Assembly: GCA_023439305.1 (NCBI GenBank)
Contig: JAEXOO010000039.1
Coordinates: 1 to 64,000 of the forward strand
Reading direction: 5' to 3'
Source of the DNA: Pseudomonadota bacterium
GTDB lineage: Bacteria > Pseudomonadota > Gammaproteobacteria > Burkholderiales > Burkholderiaceae_B
Length of the DNA: 64,000 bases
The position numbers were made by a program, and so were the translations under genes. The notes below the pieces were generated by a model that had not been told where the DNA came from, did not search any database, and saw only the letters and a program-made list of their open reading frames with translations. Of this stretch, positions 17,494 to 27,397 are shown in pieces (the stretch's first letter is position 1; every line of letters begins with the position of its first letter).

Positions 17494-18762
17494 TCAGGGC
17501 AGCAGTCGTTCGGAGGCAAACAGACTTTCCAGGCTTTCACGCGGGCGGATCACATGCACTTGCTCGCCATCGACCAGGATTTCGGCGGCGCGCGGGCGGG
17601 TATTGTATTGGCTGGCCATGGTGAATGCGTAGGCGCCGGCGGACATAATGGCCAGCAGATCGCCTTGTTCCAGTGCGAATTGACGGTCACGAGCCAGCCA
17701 GTCCCCGCTTTCGCAGATCGGGCCGACCAGGTCGTAGCGAGGGGTGTCCGGTGTTGCGGGACGCGGCTGGACGGCCTCTACGCTGTGCCATGCATCGTAC
17801 AGAGTGGGGCGGATCAGATCGTTCATGGCCGCATCGATGATGGCGAAGTTCTTGGTTTCGCCATGTTTCAGATATTCCACGCGCGTCAGCAGCACGCCGG
17901 CGTTGCCCACCATGGAGCGGCCGGGTTCCAGCACGATTTCCAGTTCGCCCAAGCCGTGGGTGTCCAGGGCGGCGAAGACCTTGGTCAGCAGATCGGTGGG
18001 CGTCACCAGGGTTTCGTCGGTATAACGGATGCCCAAGCCGCCGCCCAGGTCCAGATGGTGCAGGGCGATGCCCTGGTCTTTCAGGGTCAGGATGAGCGTG
18101 ATCAGCTTGTCCAAGGCATCCAGGTAGGGGCTGACTTCCGTGATCTGAGAGCCGATATGGCAGTCCACACCCACGATTTCCAAGCTGTCGAGCTCCTGCG
18201 CGCGCGCGTAGATGCGAGGGGCCTGTTCGATCGGCACGCCGAACTTGTTGTCTTTCAGGCCTGTGGAAATGTAGGGATGCGTGCGCGCATCCACATCAGG
18301 ATTGACGCGCAGCGAAACCGGCGCTTTCACGTTCAGGCGTTGGGCCACCTGAGCGACGCGCTCGAGCTCGTCCTCGGATTCGACGTTGAAGCATTTGACG
18401 CCGGCAGCCAGCGCGGCCTCGATTTCCCAGACTTGTTTGCCCACTCCCGAGAATACGACCTTGCCGGGGTCGCCGCCGGCGGCGATGACGCGTGCGAGTT
18501 CACCGCCGGAGACGATATCAAAACCGGTGCCCAGGCGAGCGAATTCTTGCAGCACGGCCAGGTTGGAGTTGGCTTTCATGCCGTAGCACACCAGCAACTT
18601 GCGACCTTCGCCGGCGACGCGATAGGACTCCCAGGCATCGCGCAGAGCCTGGCGGGAGTACACGTACAGCGGCGTGCCGAATTCCTCGGCCAGGCGGGTC
18701 AGGGGAACCTGCTCGGCATGCAGCGTGTCGTTCTGGAATTGGAAATGAGGTGCAACAGTCAT
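17494..18762 (-). CDS. lysA: Diaminopimelate decarboxylase
   Basis: LysA is a PLP enzyme that decarboxylates meso-diaminopimelate to lysine. The 422-residue product has YGMKANSNLAVLQEFARLG (PLP-lysine segment), HIGSQITEVSPY, the glycine-rich HLDLGGGLGIRY, EPGRSMVGNAGVLLTRVEYLK, and the active-site Cys in VGPICESGDWLARDR. Length is normal. It is preceded by the small lipoprotein gene lptM with a 45-base gap, the same arrangement seen in many proteobacteria, and is likely co-transcribed with it. Confidence 0.97.
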   Translation of the reverse strand: MTVAPHFQFQNDTLHAEQVPLTRLAEEFGTPLYVYSRQALRDAWESYRVAGEGRKLLVCYGMKANSNLAVLQEFARLGTGFDIVSGGELARVIAAGGDPGKVVFSGVGKQVWEIEAALAAGVKCFNVESEDELERVAQVAQRLNVKAPVSLRVNPDVDARTHPYISTGLKDNKFGVPIEQAPRIYARAQELDSLEIVGVDCHIGSQITEVSPYLDALDKLITLILTLKDQGIALHHLDLGGGLGIRYTDETLVTPTDLLTKVFAALDTHGLGELEIVLEPGRSMVGNAGVLLTRVEYLKHGETKNFAIIDAAMNDLIRPTLYDAWHSVEAVQPRPATPDTPRYDLVGPICESGDWLARDRQFALEQGDLLAIMSAGAYAFTMASQYNTRPRAAEILVDGEQVHVIRPRESLESLFASERLLP

Positions 18763-18807
18763 GGTGTCGTCAAAAAAACAGAAGTTGGGCGATCAACGCC
18801 GGAGAAA

Positions 18808-18942
18808 CTATCGGGGCGCCGTATCGGCGTCCTGAGCCTGTTCGGCGGGCGGGTGGTACAGCGGGCCTTTGTAGCCGCAGGCGCCCAGCGCGGCGGTCAG
18901 CGCGAGCAGGGCCAGCAGTCGGAAGGAACGAGCCTTTTTCAT
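18808..18942 (-). CDS. lptM: LPS-assembly-associated small lipoprotein LptM (YifL-like)
   Basis: A 44-residue lipoprotein: signal peptide MKKARSFRLLALLALTAALG, lipobox LGAC, then GYKGPLYHPP, which matches the conserved C(G/L)xKGPLYxP motif of LptM/YifL. LptM helps maturation of the LptD/LptE outer-membrane complex in Escherichia coli and its gene commonly precedes lysA. The frame opens further upstream, but the lipoprotein signal fixes the start at 18942. Confidence 0.85.
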   Translation of the reverse strand: MKKARSFRLLALLALTAALGACGYKGPLYHPPAEQAQDADTAPR

Positions 18943-19002
18943 GGTGTTTTCCAGCAGGGTCGGGCAAAGAAGATCATTATGCCATTGGCGTTGGCAAACC
19001 AT

Positions 19003-19028
19003 AAAAAACGCCGGCGTAGGCCGGCGTT
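19003..19028 (-). terminator. Intrinsic terminator after mrcA
   Basis: On the minus strand a 9-bp GC-rich stem (19020-19028 with 19007-19015) with a 4-base loop is followed by T-rich sequence. It lies between the mrcA stop (19046) and lptM. Confidence 0.82.
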
Positions 19029-19045
19029 CTGGGTGTAGAAAAAAA

Positions 19046-21481
19046 TCAGAAGGGGATGAACTGGTTGCCACCGCCGCCCGAGCTTTGCTCGGGAGCGATC
19101 TGACGCAGCAGATCGCCGATGCCGTCGTTGCCGCCTTCCTGCAGGCCACCGTCGCCGGGGGCGGGCAGGCCGACGCGCGCAATGGCCTGGCCGGGCGGGA
19201 ATTCATCGAAATAGAAGTCGCCGTTGGACTTGGTCAGTCCGCTGGGCATGGGGCCAGGCGGCACTACCGGCTTGTCTTTCAGGGCGGTACGCATGTAATT
19301 GATCCAGATGGGCATGGAGGCGCCGCCACCGGTCTCACCCGAGCCCAGGCTGCGCGGCTGGTCAAAACCCATCCAGGCAATGGCCACGAGATCCGGTGTG
19401 AAGCCGGCGAACCAGGCATCCTGTGAATCGTTGGTCGTGCCGGTCTTGCCGCCGATGTCGTTGCGCTTGAGCTCTCGGGACGCGCGGGCGCCCGTGCCGG
19501 AGGTGGCGACGCCGCGCAGCAGATCGTTCATGACGTAGGCCGTGCGCGGGTCGATCGCCCGGGCAGCGGCATCGCCGGCGACGACGGGCTTGGCGCGCAT
19601 GATGACCTTGCCGGTGCTGTCGGTGACATGGTCGATCAGGTAAGGCACAGTACGGTAGCCGCCGTTGGCGAATACCGAATAGGCGCCGGCCATCTGTAGG
19701 GGTGTGACGCTGCCGGCGCCCAGGGCCAGCGGCAGCACGGCGGGCTGGCGCGCCTTGTCAAAGCCGAAGCGGGTGATGTATTCCTGCACATACTTGGGCC
19801 CGACGGCCTGCATGATACGGATGGACACCATGTTCTTGGATTTGTACAAACCTTGGCGCATGGTCAGCATGGGCTCGTAGGTGCGGCCGTAGTTCTTGGG
19901 CGCCCAGGGCTTGGAGCCGGTCTGGGCCGCCGTCAGCACGAAGGGCTCGTCCGAGATCTGGGTGGCCGGCGTCAGGCCCCGTTCCAGCGAGGACGCGTAG
20001 ATAAAGGGCTTGAATGCCGAACCGGGCTGACGCCAGGCCTGGGTGACGCGGTTGAATTTGCCGTCCGAGAAATGGAAGCCGCCCACCATGGCCTGGATGG
20101 CGCCGTCCTGCGGACGAACCGACACGAAGGCGGCCTGAACGGCGGGCATATTGATGACTTCCCAGTAATCGTTGTTCTGGAACAGGTAGACCACCGAGCC
20201 GCGCTGGATGCGAACGTCCGCCTTGGCGTTCTTGACCAGACCGCGGGCCACGATCTTGAGGGCGCGCTTGTCGGTGACATCGATGATTTCCTGAGCCGTG
20301 CGCGCGACGCGGATGCGGTCGGGGCTGGCTTCCAGGACCACGCCGGTCAGCAGGTCGCCCGTATCGGGGTATTTGTCCTGCATTTCGTCCAGGATGGCGT
20401 CCAGGCGTGCGTGATCATTTTCTATGCCGGCGGGCAGGTCCACCTGGCCTTGTGGGCCGGTGTAGGGCGCGCGGCGGGTGTAGTCCAGAATGCCGTTGCG
20501 TACGGCGCGGTAGGCCGCTTCCTGGTCGGTGGAGCTGATAGTGGTGTAGATGTTGAAACCGCGCGAATAGACGTTGTCCTGATAGACGCCGTACAAGAGC
20601 TGGCGCGCCAGTTCGGCAGCGTACTCGCCGTGGATGGCGTAGCCGCCGGCCGGCGTGCCCACCGCTGATTTCACTTCGATTCCCTGGGCCATCGCCTCTT
20701 GGTATTCAGGCTCGGTGATGTAGCCCAGGGTGCGCATGCGGCCCAGCACATAGCCTTGGCGGGTCTTGGCGCGCTCGAAGTTGGCGATGGGGTTGAAGCG
20801 CGACGGCGCTTTGGGGATGCCGGCCAGCATGGCGGCTTCCGCCGTGGTGATTTCGGCCAGCGGCTTGCCCAGGTAGGTGCGCGAGGCGGCGGCGAAACCG
20901 TAGGCGCGGTGGCCCAGGTAGATCTGGTTCATGTACAGATCCAGGATCTGATCCTTGGTCAGCGTGGCTTCGATCTTGAAGGTCAGCAGCAGTTCATAGA
21001 ACTTGCGGGTATAGGTTTTTTCGGACGACAGGTAGAAATTGCGCGCCACCTGCATGGTGATCGTGCTGGCGCCCTGGGTCTTGGACATGTGAGTCAAGTT
21101 GGCCAGAGCCGCGCGGCCCACGCCCATCCAGTCGATGCCGCCGTGCTGGTAGAAGCGGTCGTCTTCGGCGGCCAGAATGGCCGATTTCATGACGTCGGGG
21201 ATTTCATCAAAGCGCAGCACGTTGCGCCGCTCTTCGCCGAATTCGCCGATCAGGACCTTGTCCGCCGTGTAGATGCGCAGCGGCACCCGGGGGCGATAGT
21301 CGATCATGGCGCTCAAGTCAGGCAGATTGGGCCAGGCCAGCGCCAGAGCGAGTGAACCGAGCAGGGCTCCGCACAGGCCGAGTCCGGCAATAAAGACCGC
21401 TGTCTTGACGATGAAGCGGGCTAGCCAGGAACCGGAGGAGTGCTCGGGCTTGGAATTGGGGGAGGGGGCAGAAGAACTCAT
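19046..21481 (-). CDS. mrcA: Penicillin-binding protein 1A
   Basis: This bifunctional peptidoglycan synthase has 811 residues. A membrane anchor (about 24-48) is followed by a GT51 glycosyltransferase domain with ILAAEDDRFYQHGGIDWMGV and GASTITMQVARNFYLS. An OB-like insertion and the transpeptidase domain come next, with the SxxK motif in QPGSAFKPFIYASSLERG, an SxN-type motif (SKN), and KTGTTNDSQDAWF. It faces aroK across a 118-base gap and is followed by its own terminator. Standard family length. Confidence 0.96.
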   Translation of the reverse strand: MSSSAPSPNSKPEHSSGSWLARFIVKTAVFIAGLGLCGALLGSLALALAWPNLPDLSAMIDYRPRVPLRIYTADKVLIGEFGEERRNVLRFDEIPDVMKSAILAAEDDRFYQHGGIDWMGVGRAALANLTHMSKTQGASTITMQVARNFYLSSEKTYTRKFYELLLTFKIEATLTKDQILDLYMNQIYLGHRAYGFAAASRTYLGKPLAEITTAEAAMLAGIPKAPSRFNPIANFERAKTRQGYVLGRMRTLGYITEPEYQEAMAQGIEVKSAVGTPAGGYAIHGEYAAELARQLLYGVYQDNVYSRGFNIYTTISSTDQEAAYRAVRNGILDYTRRAPYTGPQGQVDLPAGIENDHARLDAILDEMQDKYPDTGDLLTGVVLEASPDRIRVARTAQEIIDVTDKRALKIVARGLVKNAKADVRIQRGSVVYLFQNNDYWEVINMPAVQAAFVSVRPQDGAIQAMVGGFHFSDGKFNRVTQAWRQPGSAFKPFIYASSLERGLTPATQISDEPFVLTAAQTGSKPWAPKNYGRTYEPMLTMRQGLYKSKNMVSIRIMQAVGPKYVQEYITRFGFDKARQPAVLPLALGAGSVTPLQMAGAYSVFANGGYRTVPYLIDHVTDSTGKVIMRAKPVVAGDAAARAIDPRTAYVMNDLLRGVATSGTGARASRELKRNDIGGKTGTTNDSQDAWFAGFTPDLVAIAWMGFDQPRSLGSGETGGGASMPIWINYMRTALKDKPVVPPGPMPSGLTKSNGDFYFDEFPPGQAIARVGLPAPGDGGLQEGGNDGIGDLLRQIAPEQSSGGGGNQFIPF

Positions 21482-21599
21482 TAGGGCTGATTTTAAAGTC
21501 CAAATGCGGCTGGACTTGGCCTTACGCCGGGCTTCAATGTAACGAAATAATTCTAAGCAACGGACTGTGCTTCGGGTGGGCTAATGGGATAATACACAA

Positions 21600-22205
21600 A
21601 TGAACCACTCTTTACTCGCAGACCTGATGCCTGTAGAACAACCTAGCCCTTTATCAGACACCGAGTTGCTCGAATTACAACAGGCCGGTTCGCGGCCCGT
21701 CATCCTGGTCGGAATGATGGGCGCGGGCAAGACCACGATAGGCCGTCAGTTGGCGCGGGAGCTGAAACGCGAATTTCTGGACCTGGATCACGAGCTGGAA
21801 GCTCGCAGCGGTGTGCGAGTGGCCACCATCTTTGAGTTCGAAGGTGAAGAAGGGTTCCGCAAAAGAGAGTCGGCGGTGCTGGATATCTGCTCGCGCCTGC
21901 CTGGAATCGTGCTGGCCACGGGGGGCGGGGCCATTTTGTCCGAGGCCAATCGCCAGATCATCAAGGATCGCGGTATCGTAGTGTATCTGCGCGCCAGCGT
22001 GGATGAGCTCTACCGCCGCGTGGCGCGCGACCGCAACCGGCCGCTGCTGCAGACGGCGGATCCGCGCGCGCGCATCCAGGAATTGCTCCAGCGGCGCGAA
22101 CCCCTCTACGAAGAAGTCGCCGATGTGCACTTCGAGACCGGCTCTGCGCCGGTCCACCATGCTGTACGCCAACTGTTGTCCCTCCTGAAAGAACGAGGTT
22201 GCTGA
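21600..22205 (+). CDS. aroK: Shikimate kinase
   Basis: AroK phosphorylates shikimate in the chorismate pathway. The 201-residue product has the P-loop GMMGAGKTTIGRQLA, the shikimate-binding DLDHELE and FRKRESAVL, the LATGGGA motif and the lid RDRNRPLLQ. Start choice is uncertain: ATG 21600 directly follows a GATAAT-like sequence and has no clear ribosome binding site. ATG 21627, nine codons later, is an alternative. The aroB ATG follows immediately after the aroK stop, so the two are translationally coupled. Confidence 0.95.
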   Translation: MNHSLLADLMPVEQPSPLSDTELLELQQAGSRPVILVGMMGAGKTTIGRQLARELKREFLDLDHELEARSGVRVATIFEFEGEEGFRKRESAVLDICSRLPGIVLATGGGAILSEANRQIIKDRGIVVYLRASVDELYRRVARDRNRPLLQTADPRARIQELLQRREPLYEEVADVHFETGSAPVHHAVRQLLSLLKERGC

Positions 22206-23294
22206 ATGACTGTAGTGCATGTGGCCGTCGAAGGCGGCGCTTACCCCATCCATATCACGTCGGACCGCCTGGAAAGGCTGGCCGAAAGCGTGCCGGCCAA
22301 CGCAACAGCCGTGGCAATTGTTACAAATCCGACCGTCGCTGCCTTGTATCTGGATAGCGCCAGGCGCGCTCTGGAAGCGTCGGGCAAGCCTGTCCACGTG
22401 ATCGAACTGCCGGACGGCGAGGCCTATAAGAACTGGGAATCCCTGAACCTGATCTTTGACGCGTTGCTGGGTCGCCATCTGGATCGCAAGGCGCTCATCG
22501 TAGCTCTGGGCGGTGGCGTCATCGGCGATATGGCCGGCTTTGCGGCAGCCTGCTTCATGCGCGGCGTGCGCTTCGTGCAGGTGCCGACAACGCTGCTGGC
22601 GCAGGTGGATTCCTCCGTCGGCGGCAAGACCGCCATCAATCACCCCCTGGGCAAAAACATGGTGGGCGCTTTCTACCAGCCCATCGCCGTGGAGGTGGAT
22701 ACGCGCGTGCTCCGTACTCTGCCGGCCCGCGAAATTTCCGCCGGCCTGGCCGAAGTCATCAAGTACGGCATGATCTACGATCGCGATTTCTTCGACTGGT
22801 GCGAAACGCATATCGACGGTATGCGTGCCTTGCACGAAGAAGACATCGTTCACGCCATCCGCCGCTCCTGCGAGGTCAAGGCCGAGGTCGTCTCGCAGGA
22901 CGAACGCGAATCCGGCCTGCGCGCCATCCTGAATTTTGGCCACACCTTCGGCCATGCCATCGAATCGGGCATGGGCTATGGCCAGTGGCTGCATGGCGAA
23001 GCCGTGGGCTGCGGCATGATCATGGCCGCCGAGCTGTCCGCCCTGGTGTGCGGCTTGCCTGCCCTGGACGTGGCGCGCATCCGCGCGCAGGTCCAGGCCA
23101 GCGGGTGCCCGACCGAACCGCCACACTGGCCTGCCGAGCGCTGGCTGGATCTGATGCAGGTCGACAAGAAAAACGAGGGCGGCCAACTGCGTTTTGTCTT
23201 GCTGGACAGGCTGGGCCATGCTGTGGTCCAGGCCGTGGAGCCCGATGTCGTGCGCCAGGCGCTGGCGCGCTTCGATCCGGCCGTCCAGGAGTAG
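22206..23294 (+). CDS. aroB: 3-dehydroquinate synthase
   Basis: AroB is an NAD- and metal-dependent enzyme converting DAHP to 3-dehydroquinate. The 362-residue product contains ELPDGEAYKNWESLNLIFDAL, the NAD-binding ALGGGVIGDMAGFAAACFMRG, VPTTLLAQVDSSVGGKTAIN, and the metal-binding ILNFGHTFGHAIE. Length is typical. It abuts aroK at its 5' side; dgt begins 5 bases after its stop, making an aroK-aroB-dgt unit. Confidence 0.97.
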   Translation: MTVVHVAVEGGAYPIHITSDRLERLAESVPANATAVAIVTNPTVAALYLDSARRALEASGKPVHVIELPDGEAYKNWESLNLIFDALLGRHLDRKALIVALGGGVIGDMAGFAAACFMRGVRFVQVPTTLLAQVDSSVGGKTAINHPLGKNMVGAFYQPIAVEVDTRVLRTLPAREISAGLAEVIKYGMIYDRDFFDWCETHIDGMRALHEEDIVHAIRRSCEVKAEVVSQDERESGLRAILNFGHTFGHAIESGMGYGQWLHGEAVGCGMIMAAELSALVCGLPALDVARIRAQVQASGCPTEPPHWPAERWLDLMQVDKKNEGGQLRFVLLDRLGHAVVQAVEPDVVRQALARFDPAVQE

Positions 23295-23299
23295 GCGCC

Positions 23300-24424
23300 A
23301 TGCTGACGCTTGCCGCTTACGCCTGTCACCCTGAACAGTCCCGCGGCCGGCGTCACCCCGAAGCCCCGCCGCAGGGCCGCAACGCCTTTCAGCGGGACCG
23401 CGACCGCATCATCCATTGCAATGCGTTCCGGCTGCTGGAATACAAGACCCAGGTCTTCATCAATCACGAAGGGGATCTGTTTCGCACGCGCCTGACCCAT
23501 AGCCTGGAAGTAGCGCAGTTGGCGCGCGCCATCGCCCGCAACCTGGGTCTGCACGAAGACCTGATCGAAGCCATCTCTCTGGCGCACGACCTGGGCCACA
23601 CGCCCTTCGGTCATGCCGGGCAGGACGAACTGAACGCGTGCATGCAGGAACTGGCTCCCGAGGCCGGCGGTTTCGAGCACAATCTGCAAAGCCTGCGCGT
23701 GGTCGACGAACTGGAAGAACGTTACGCGGCCTTCAATGGTCTGAACCTGTGCTTTGAAACGCGGGAAGGCATCCTGAAGCATTGTTCGGTCAAGCATGCC
23801 CGCGAACTCGGCGATGTGGGCCAGCGCTTCCTGGAGCGCAGCCAGCCTTCGCTGGAGGCTCAGATGGCCAATCTGGCTGACGAAATCGCCTACAACAATC
23901 ACGATATTGACGACGGTTTGCGTTCGGGCCTGATCTCTCTGGAGCAGTTGCTGGAATTGCAGCTGTTTCGCCAGCACTACGATCAGGTGCAGTCCCGCTA
24001 TCCGGGGCTAAATGGCCAGCGTCTGGTGGCTGAAATCATACGCGGCATGATCAATACGCTGGTAGTGGACCTGACGGACACCACGCAGGCCAGGCTGAAC
24101 GAGCACAAGCCCGACAGTGCGGACGCTATCCGGGCGCTTCCGCGCCTGGCCGGCTTTTCACCCGAGCTGCGTGCGCAGGCGGACGAGCTCAAGCGTTTTC
24201 TGCACGCCAATCTGTATCGCCATTACCGCGTCGTGCGCATGATGGGCAAGGCCCGGCGCATCGTGCGCGAGCTGTTCAAGGCGTTTCTGGACGACCCGCG
24301 CCTGCTCGCGGCGGAGCATCGCCGGGATAATCCGGTGGCGCAGGCACGCGCCATCGCTGATTACATTGCCGGCATGACGGACCGCCATGCGATCCGCGAG
24401 CACGACGAATTGTTCAGGATGTAG
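23300..24424 (+). CDS. dgt: Deoxyguanosinetriphosphate triphosphohydrolase-like protein
   Basis: The 374-residue HD-domain protein hydrolyses dNTPs (dGTP in the type member) to nucleoside and triphosphate. The metal ligands are visible: His in RTRLTHSLEVAQLARAI, HD in ISLAHDLGHTPFGHAGQ and the distal Asp in NLADEIAYNNHDIDDGLR. The N-terminus includes the FQRDRDRIIHCNAFRLLEYK segment. Start ATG 23300 lies 5 bases after the aroB stop; the frame opens far upstream inside aroB without meaning. Its 3' end overlaps the convergent uvrA gene by 11 bases. Confidence 0.93.
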   Translation: MLTLAAYACHPEQSRGRRHPEAPPQGRNAFQRDRDRIIHCNAFRLLEYKTQVFINHEGDLFRTRLTHSLEVAQLARAIARNLGLHEDLIEAISLAHDLGHTPFGHAGQDELNACMQELAPEAGGFEHNLQSLRVVDELEERYAAFNGLNLCFETREGILKHCSVKHARELGDVGQRFLERSQPSLEAQMANLADEIAYNNHDIDDGLRSGLISLEQLLELQLFRQHYDQVQSRYPGLNGQRLVAEIIRGMINTLVVDLTDTTQARLNEHKPDSADAIRALPRLAGFSPELRAQADELKRFLHANLYRHYRVVRMMGKARRIVRELFKAFLDDPRLLAAEHRRDNPVAQARAIADYIAGMTDRHAIREHDELFRM

Positions 24425-27284
24425 CGGGGGTGCCGCCGCGCTGCAGCAGCGGTTTCAGGTAGCGGCCGGTATGGCTTTGCGCGCAGGCGGCCACGGTTTC
24501 GGGGGTGCCTTGCGCCACGATCTGCCCGCCGCCCCGCCCCCCTTCAGGCCCCATGTCCACTACCCAGTCGGCCGTCTTGATCACGTCCAGATTGTGTTCA
24601 ATCACCACCACGGTATTGCCTGAGTCCACCAGTTTTTCCAGCACGCCCAGCAGTACGGCGATGTCCTGAAAGTGCAGGCCGGTGGTGGGTTCGTCCAATA
24701 TATACAGGGTGCGGCCGGTGCTGCGCTTGGAGAGCTCCAGCGACAGTTTGACGCGTTGGGCTTCGCCGCCGGATAGCGTGGTGGCGCTTTGGCCCAAGCG
24801 TATATAGGACAGGCCTACGTCCATCAAGGTGGCGAGCTTGCGAGCCACCAGGGGGACGGCGTCGAAGTATTCCATGGCCTGCTCGACCGTCATGTCCAGC
24901 ACTTCGCTGATGTTGCGGCCGCGATACCGTATGTCCAGGGTTTCGCGGTTGTAGCGCCGGCCCTGGCAGACATCGCAGGGCACGTATACGTCGGGCAGGA
25001 AATGCATTTCCACTTTGACCACGCCATCGCCCTGGCAGGCTTCGCAGCGCCCGCCCTTGACGTTGAACGAGAAGCGCCCAGGGTCGTAGCCCCGCAGACG
25101 GGCTTCGGGCACGCCGGCGAACAGCTCGCGCACCGCCGTGAACATGCCGGTATAGGTGGCCGGGTTGCTGCGTGGCGTGCGTCCGATGGGGGTCTGGTCG
25201 ACGTTGATGATCTTGTCGAAGTGCTCCAACCCTTCCAGCCTGTCGTAGGGGGCCGGCTCGGCGTGGGCGCGGTGCAGAATATGGGATACTGCCGTGGCCA
25301 GGGTGTCGTTGATCAAGGTGGATTTGCCCGAGCCTGATACCCCGGTAATGCAAACCAGGCGTCCGGCTGGAAAAGCCAGGTCGACAGATTTCAGGTTATT
25401 GCCCGTGGCGCCGTACAGGCGCAGCCAGTCCAGGGTGTCGTCTACGGGCCGGCGCTTGGGTACGGCGATCTGGCGCACGCCCGACAGATACTGGCCGGTC
25501 AGCGACGCCGGATTGGCGGCCAGTTCATTGGGCGAGCCTTGGGCGGTGATCTGCCCGCCGTGTTCACCCGCGCCTGGCCCCATGTCGATGACATAGTCGG
25601 CCGTGCGTATCATGTCTTCGTCGTGTTCCACCACGATGACGCTGTTGCCCAGGTCGCGCAGGTGCTGCAAGGTCTGGATAAGCTTGTCGTTGTCGCGCTG
25701 GTGCAGGCCGATGGAGGGCTCGTCCAGCACGTACATGACGCCGGTCAGCCCTGAACCGATCTGGCTGGCCAGACGGATGCGCTGGGCCTCGCCGCCCGAG
25801 ATGGTGTCGGCGCTGCGATCCAGCGACAGGTAGTTCAGGCCCACATTGTTCAGGAATTCCAGGCGCGCCCGGATTTCACGCACGATGCGGTCGGCGATGT
25901 CTTTCTTGGCGCCGGTCAGCTCCAGCTGTTCGAACCAGCGCAGGCAGTCCGACAGAGCCAGAGCCTCGACTTCGTAAATAGCCAGGCCCTGGGCCGGGCT
26001 GTCCTTGAGCGGATCGTCGCCAATGCGGACATTGCGTGCCTCCAGGCGCAGGCGCGCTCCGTGACAAGACGGGCAGGTCTGGGTGCGGCGCAGCTTGCTG
26101 AGCTCTTCACGCACCGCGGAGGAGTCGGTTTCGGTCCAACGGCGTTGCAGATTGGGGATCACGCCCTCGAAGGGGTGGGTCTTGACCGTGGTGCGGCCCT
26201 TTTCGTTCAGATACAGAAAGGAGATTTCCTCGTCCCCGGAGCCATGCAGCACTTTGCGGCGCACGTCGTCGGGCAGGGACTCGAAGGGCGCGTCCATATC
26301 GAACTGGTAGTGCGCGGCCAGACTGGTCAGCAGGGTGTAGGTAAAGGCGTTGCGCCGGTCCCAGCCGGAGATCGCGCCGCCGGCCAGGCTCAGCTCAGGA
26401 AAGGCGACCACGCGCTCCGGGTCGAAGACATCCACCTGACCCAGGCCGCTGCAGTCGGGGCAGGCGCCGGCCGGATTATTGAAGCTGAACAGGCGCGGTT
26501 CCAGTTCGGCCAGCGCGTAGTTGCACACCGGACAGGCGTAGCGGCTGGAAAAGGGTTGTTCGTGGCCGGTATCCAGATTGACGACCAGACAGCGTCCGTC
26601 GGTCAGGGACAAGGCGGTTTCCAGGCTTTCGGCCAGGCGTTGCTGGCTGTCGGGGCGTACGCGCAGGCGGTCCACCACCAGATCCAGGTCGTGGGGCTGT
26701 GCGGCATCCAGCGCGGGAATGTCTTCCATGCCGACGGTCTGGCCGTCGATGCGCACGCGCACGAAGCCTTGGGCCTGCAGTCCTGCCAATTCGGTGCGCA
26801 GATCGCTCTTGATGGCGCGGTGCAGGGGAGCAAGCACGGCGATGCGACTTTCAGGCTCCCATTGCAGCACATGGTCTACCATCTGGCTGACGCTTTGCGC
26901 CTGCAGCGGCAGGCCGTGCTCGGGGCAGTAAGGAGTGCCTACCCGAGCGTACAATAGGCGCAGGTAATCGTGAATTTCCGTGGTGGTGCCCACGGTGGAG
27001 CGCGGATTGTGGCCCGCCGCCTTTTGTTCAATGGCAATGGCGGGCGACAGGCCTTCGATCAGGTCCACGTCCGGCTTGTCCATCAGTTGCAGGAACTGCC
27101 GCGCATAAGCCGACAGGCTTTCTACGTAGCGCCGCTGCCCTTCGGCATACAGCGTGTCGAAAGCCAGGGACGATTTTCCGGAACCCGACAGCCCCGTCAA
27201 GACCACCAGCTGGCGACGCGGCAGGTCCACGGAGACGTTCTTCAGGTTGTGCGTGCGGGCACCTCGGATGCGTATGGCTTCCAT
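24414..27284 (-). CDS. uvrA: Excinuclease ABC subunit A
   Basis: UvrA is the damage-recognition ATPase of nucleotide excision repair. The 956-residue product has two ABC modules: Walker A GLSGSGKSSLAFDT (N-terminal) and GVSGSGKSTLINDT (C-terminal). Signature motifs are TISGGEAQRIRLA and TLSGGEAQRVKLS. CxxC zinc ligands appear in CPVCNYAL, CPDCSGLG, CEACQGDG and CDVCQGRRYN. ATG 27284 (MEAIRIRGARTHNLKN) is the conserved start; the frame extends upstream to 27407 without support. It diverges from an MFS gene; no canonical LexA box (CTGT-N8-ACAG) is visible in the 113-base gap. Confidence 0.97.
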   Translation of the reverse strand: MEAIRIRGARTHNLKNVSVDLPRRQLVVLTGLSGSGKSSLAFDTLYAEGQRRYVESLSAYARQFLQLMDKPDVDLIEGLSPAIAIEQKAAGHNPRSTVGTTTEIHDYLRLLYARVGTPYCPEHGLPLQAQSVSQMVDHVLQWEPESRIAVLAPLHRAIKSDLRTELAGLQAQGFVRVRIDGQTVGMEDIPALDAAQPHDLDLVVDRLRVRPDSQQRLAESLETALSLTDGRCLVVNLDTGHEQPFSSRYACPVCNYALAELEPRLFSFNNPAGACPDCSGLGQVDVFDPERVVAFPELSLAGGAISGWDRRNAFTYTLLTSLAAHYQFDMDAPFESLPDDVRRKVLHGSGDEEISFLYLNEKGRTTVKTHPFEGVIPNLQRRWTETDSSAVREELSKLRRTQTCPSCHGARLRLEARNVRIGDDPLKDSPAQGLAIYEVEALALSDCLRWFEQLELTGAKKDIADRIVREIRARLEFLNNVGLNYLSLDRSADTISGGEAQRIRLASQIGSGLTGVMYVLDEPSIGLHQRDNDKLIQTLQHLRDLGNSVIVVEHDEDMIRTADYVIDMGPGAGEHGGQITAQGSPNELAANPASLTGQYLSGVRQIAVPKRRPVDDTLDWLRLYGATGNNLKSVDLAFPAGRLVCITGVSGSGKSTLINDTLATAVSHILHRAHAEPAPYDRLEGLEHFDKIINVDQTPIGRTPRSNPATYTGMFTAVRELFAGVPEARLRGYDPGRFSFNVKGGRCEACQGDGVVKVEMHFLPDVYVPCDVCQGRRYNRETLDIRYRGRNISEVLDMTVEQAMEYFDAVPLVARKLATLMDVGLSYIRLGQSATTLSGGEAQRVKLSLELSKRSTGRTLYILDEPTTGLHFQDIAVLLGVLEKLVDSGNTVVVIEHNLDVIKTADWVVDMGPEGGRGGGQIVAQGTPETVAACAQSHTGRYLKPLLQRGGTPATS

Positions 27285-27397
27285 CAGTTTTATTTCAGGT
27301 CCGTCAAAAGGCAACTTGCTACTATAGCGCGTTGCGTCGGGTTTTATGTGATCGGGCTGCGGGCCTTTCCGCCAGCCCTGTTGTGACAGAGTATTGA

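Noticed and set aside
21600..21626. Leaderless start for aroK
   Set aside because: ATG 21600 lies directly after a -10-like sequence, but ATG 21627 is an equally possible start, so a leaderless transcript cannot be claimed.
27285..27397. SOS (LexA) box between uvrA and the MFS gene
   Set aside because: CTGTTGTGACAG is present, but the spacer is 4 bases rather than the 8 of the LexA box known from proteobacteria.
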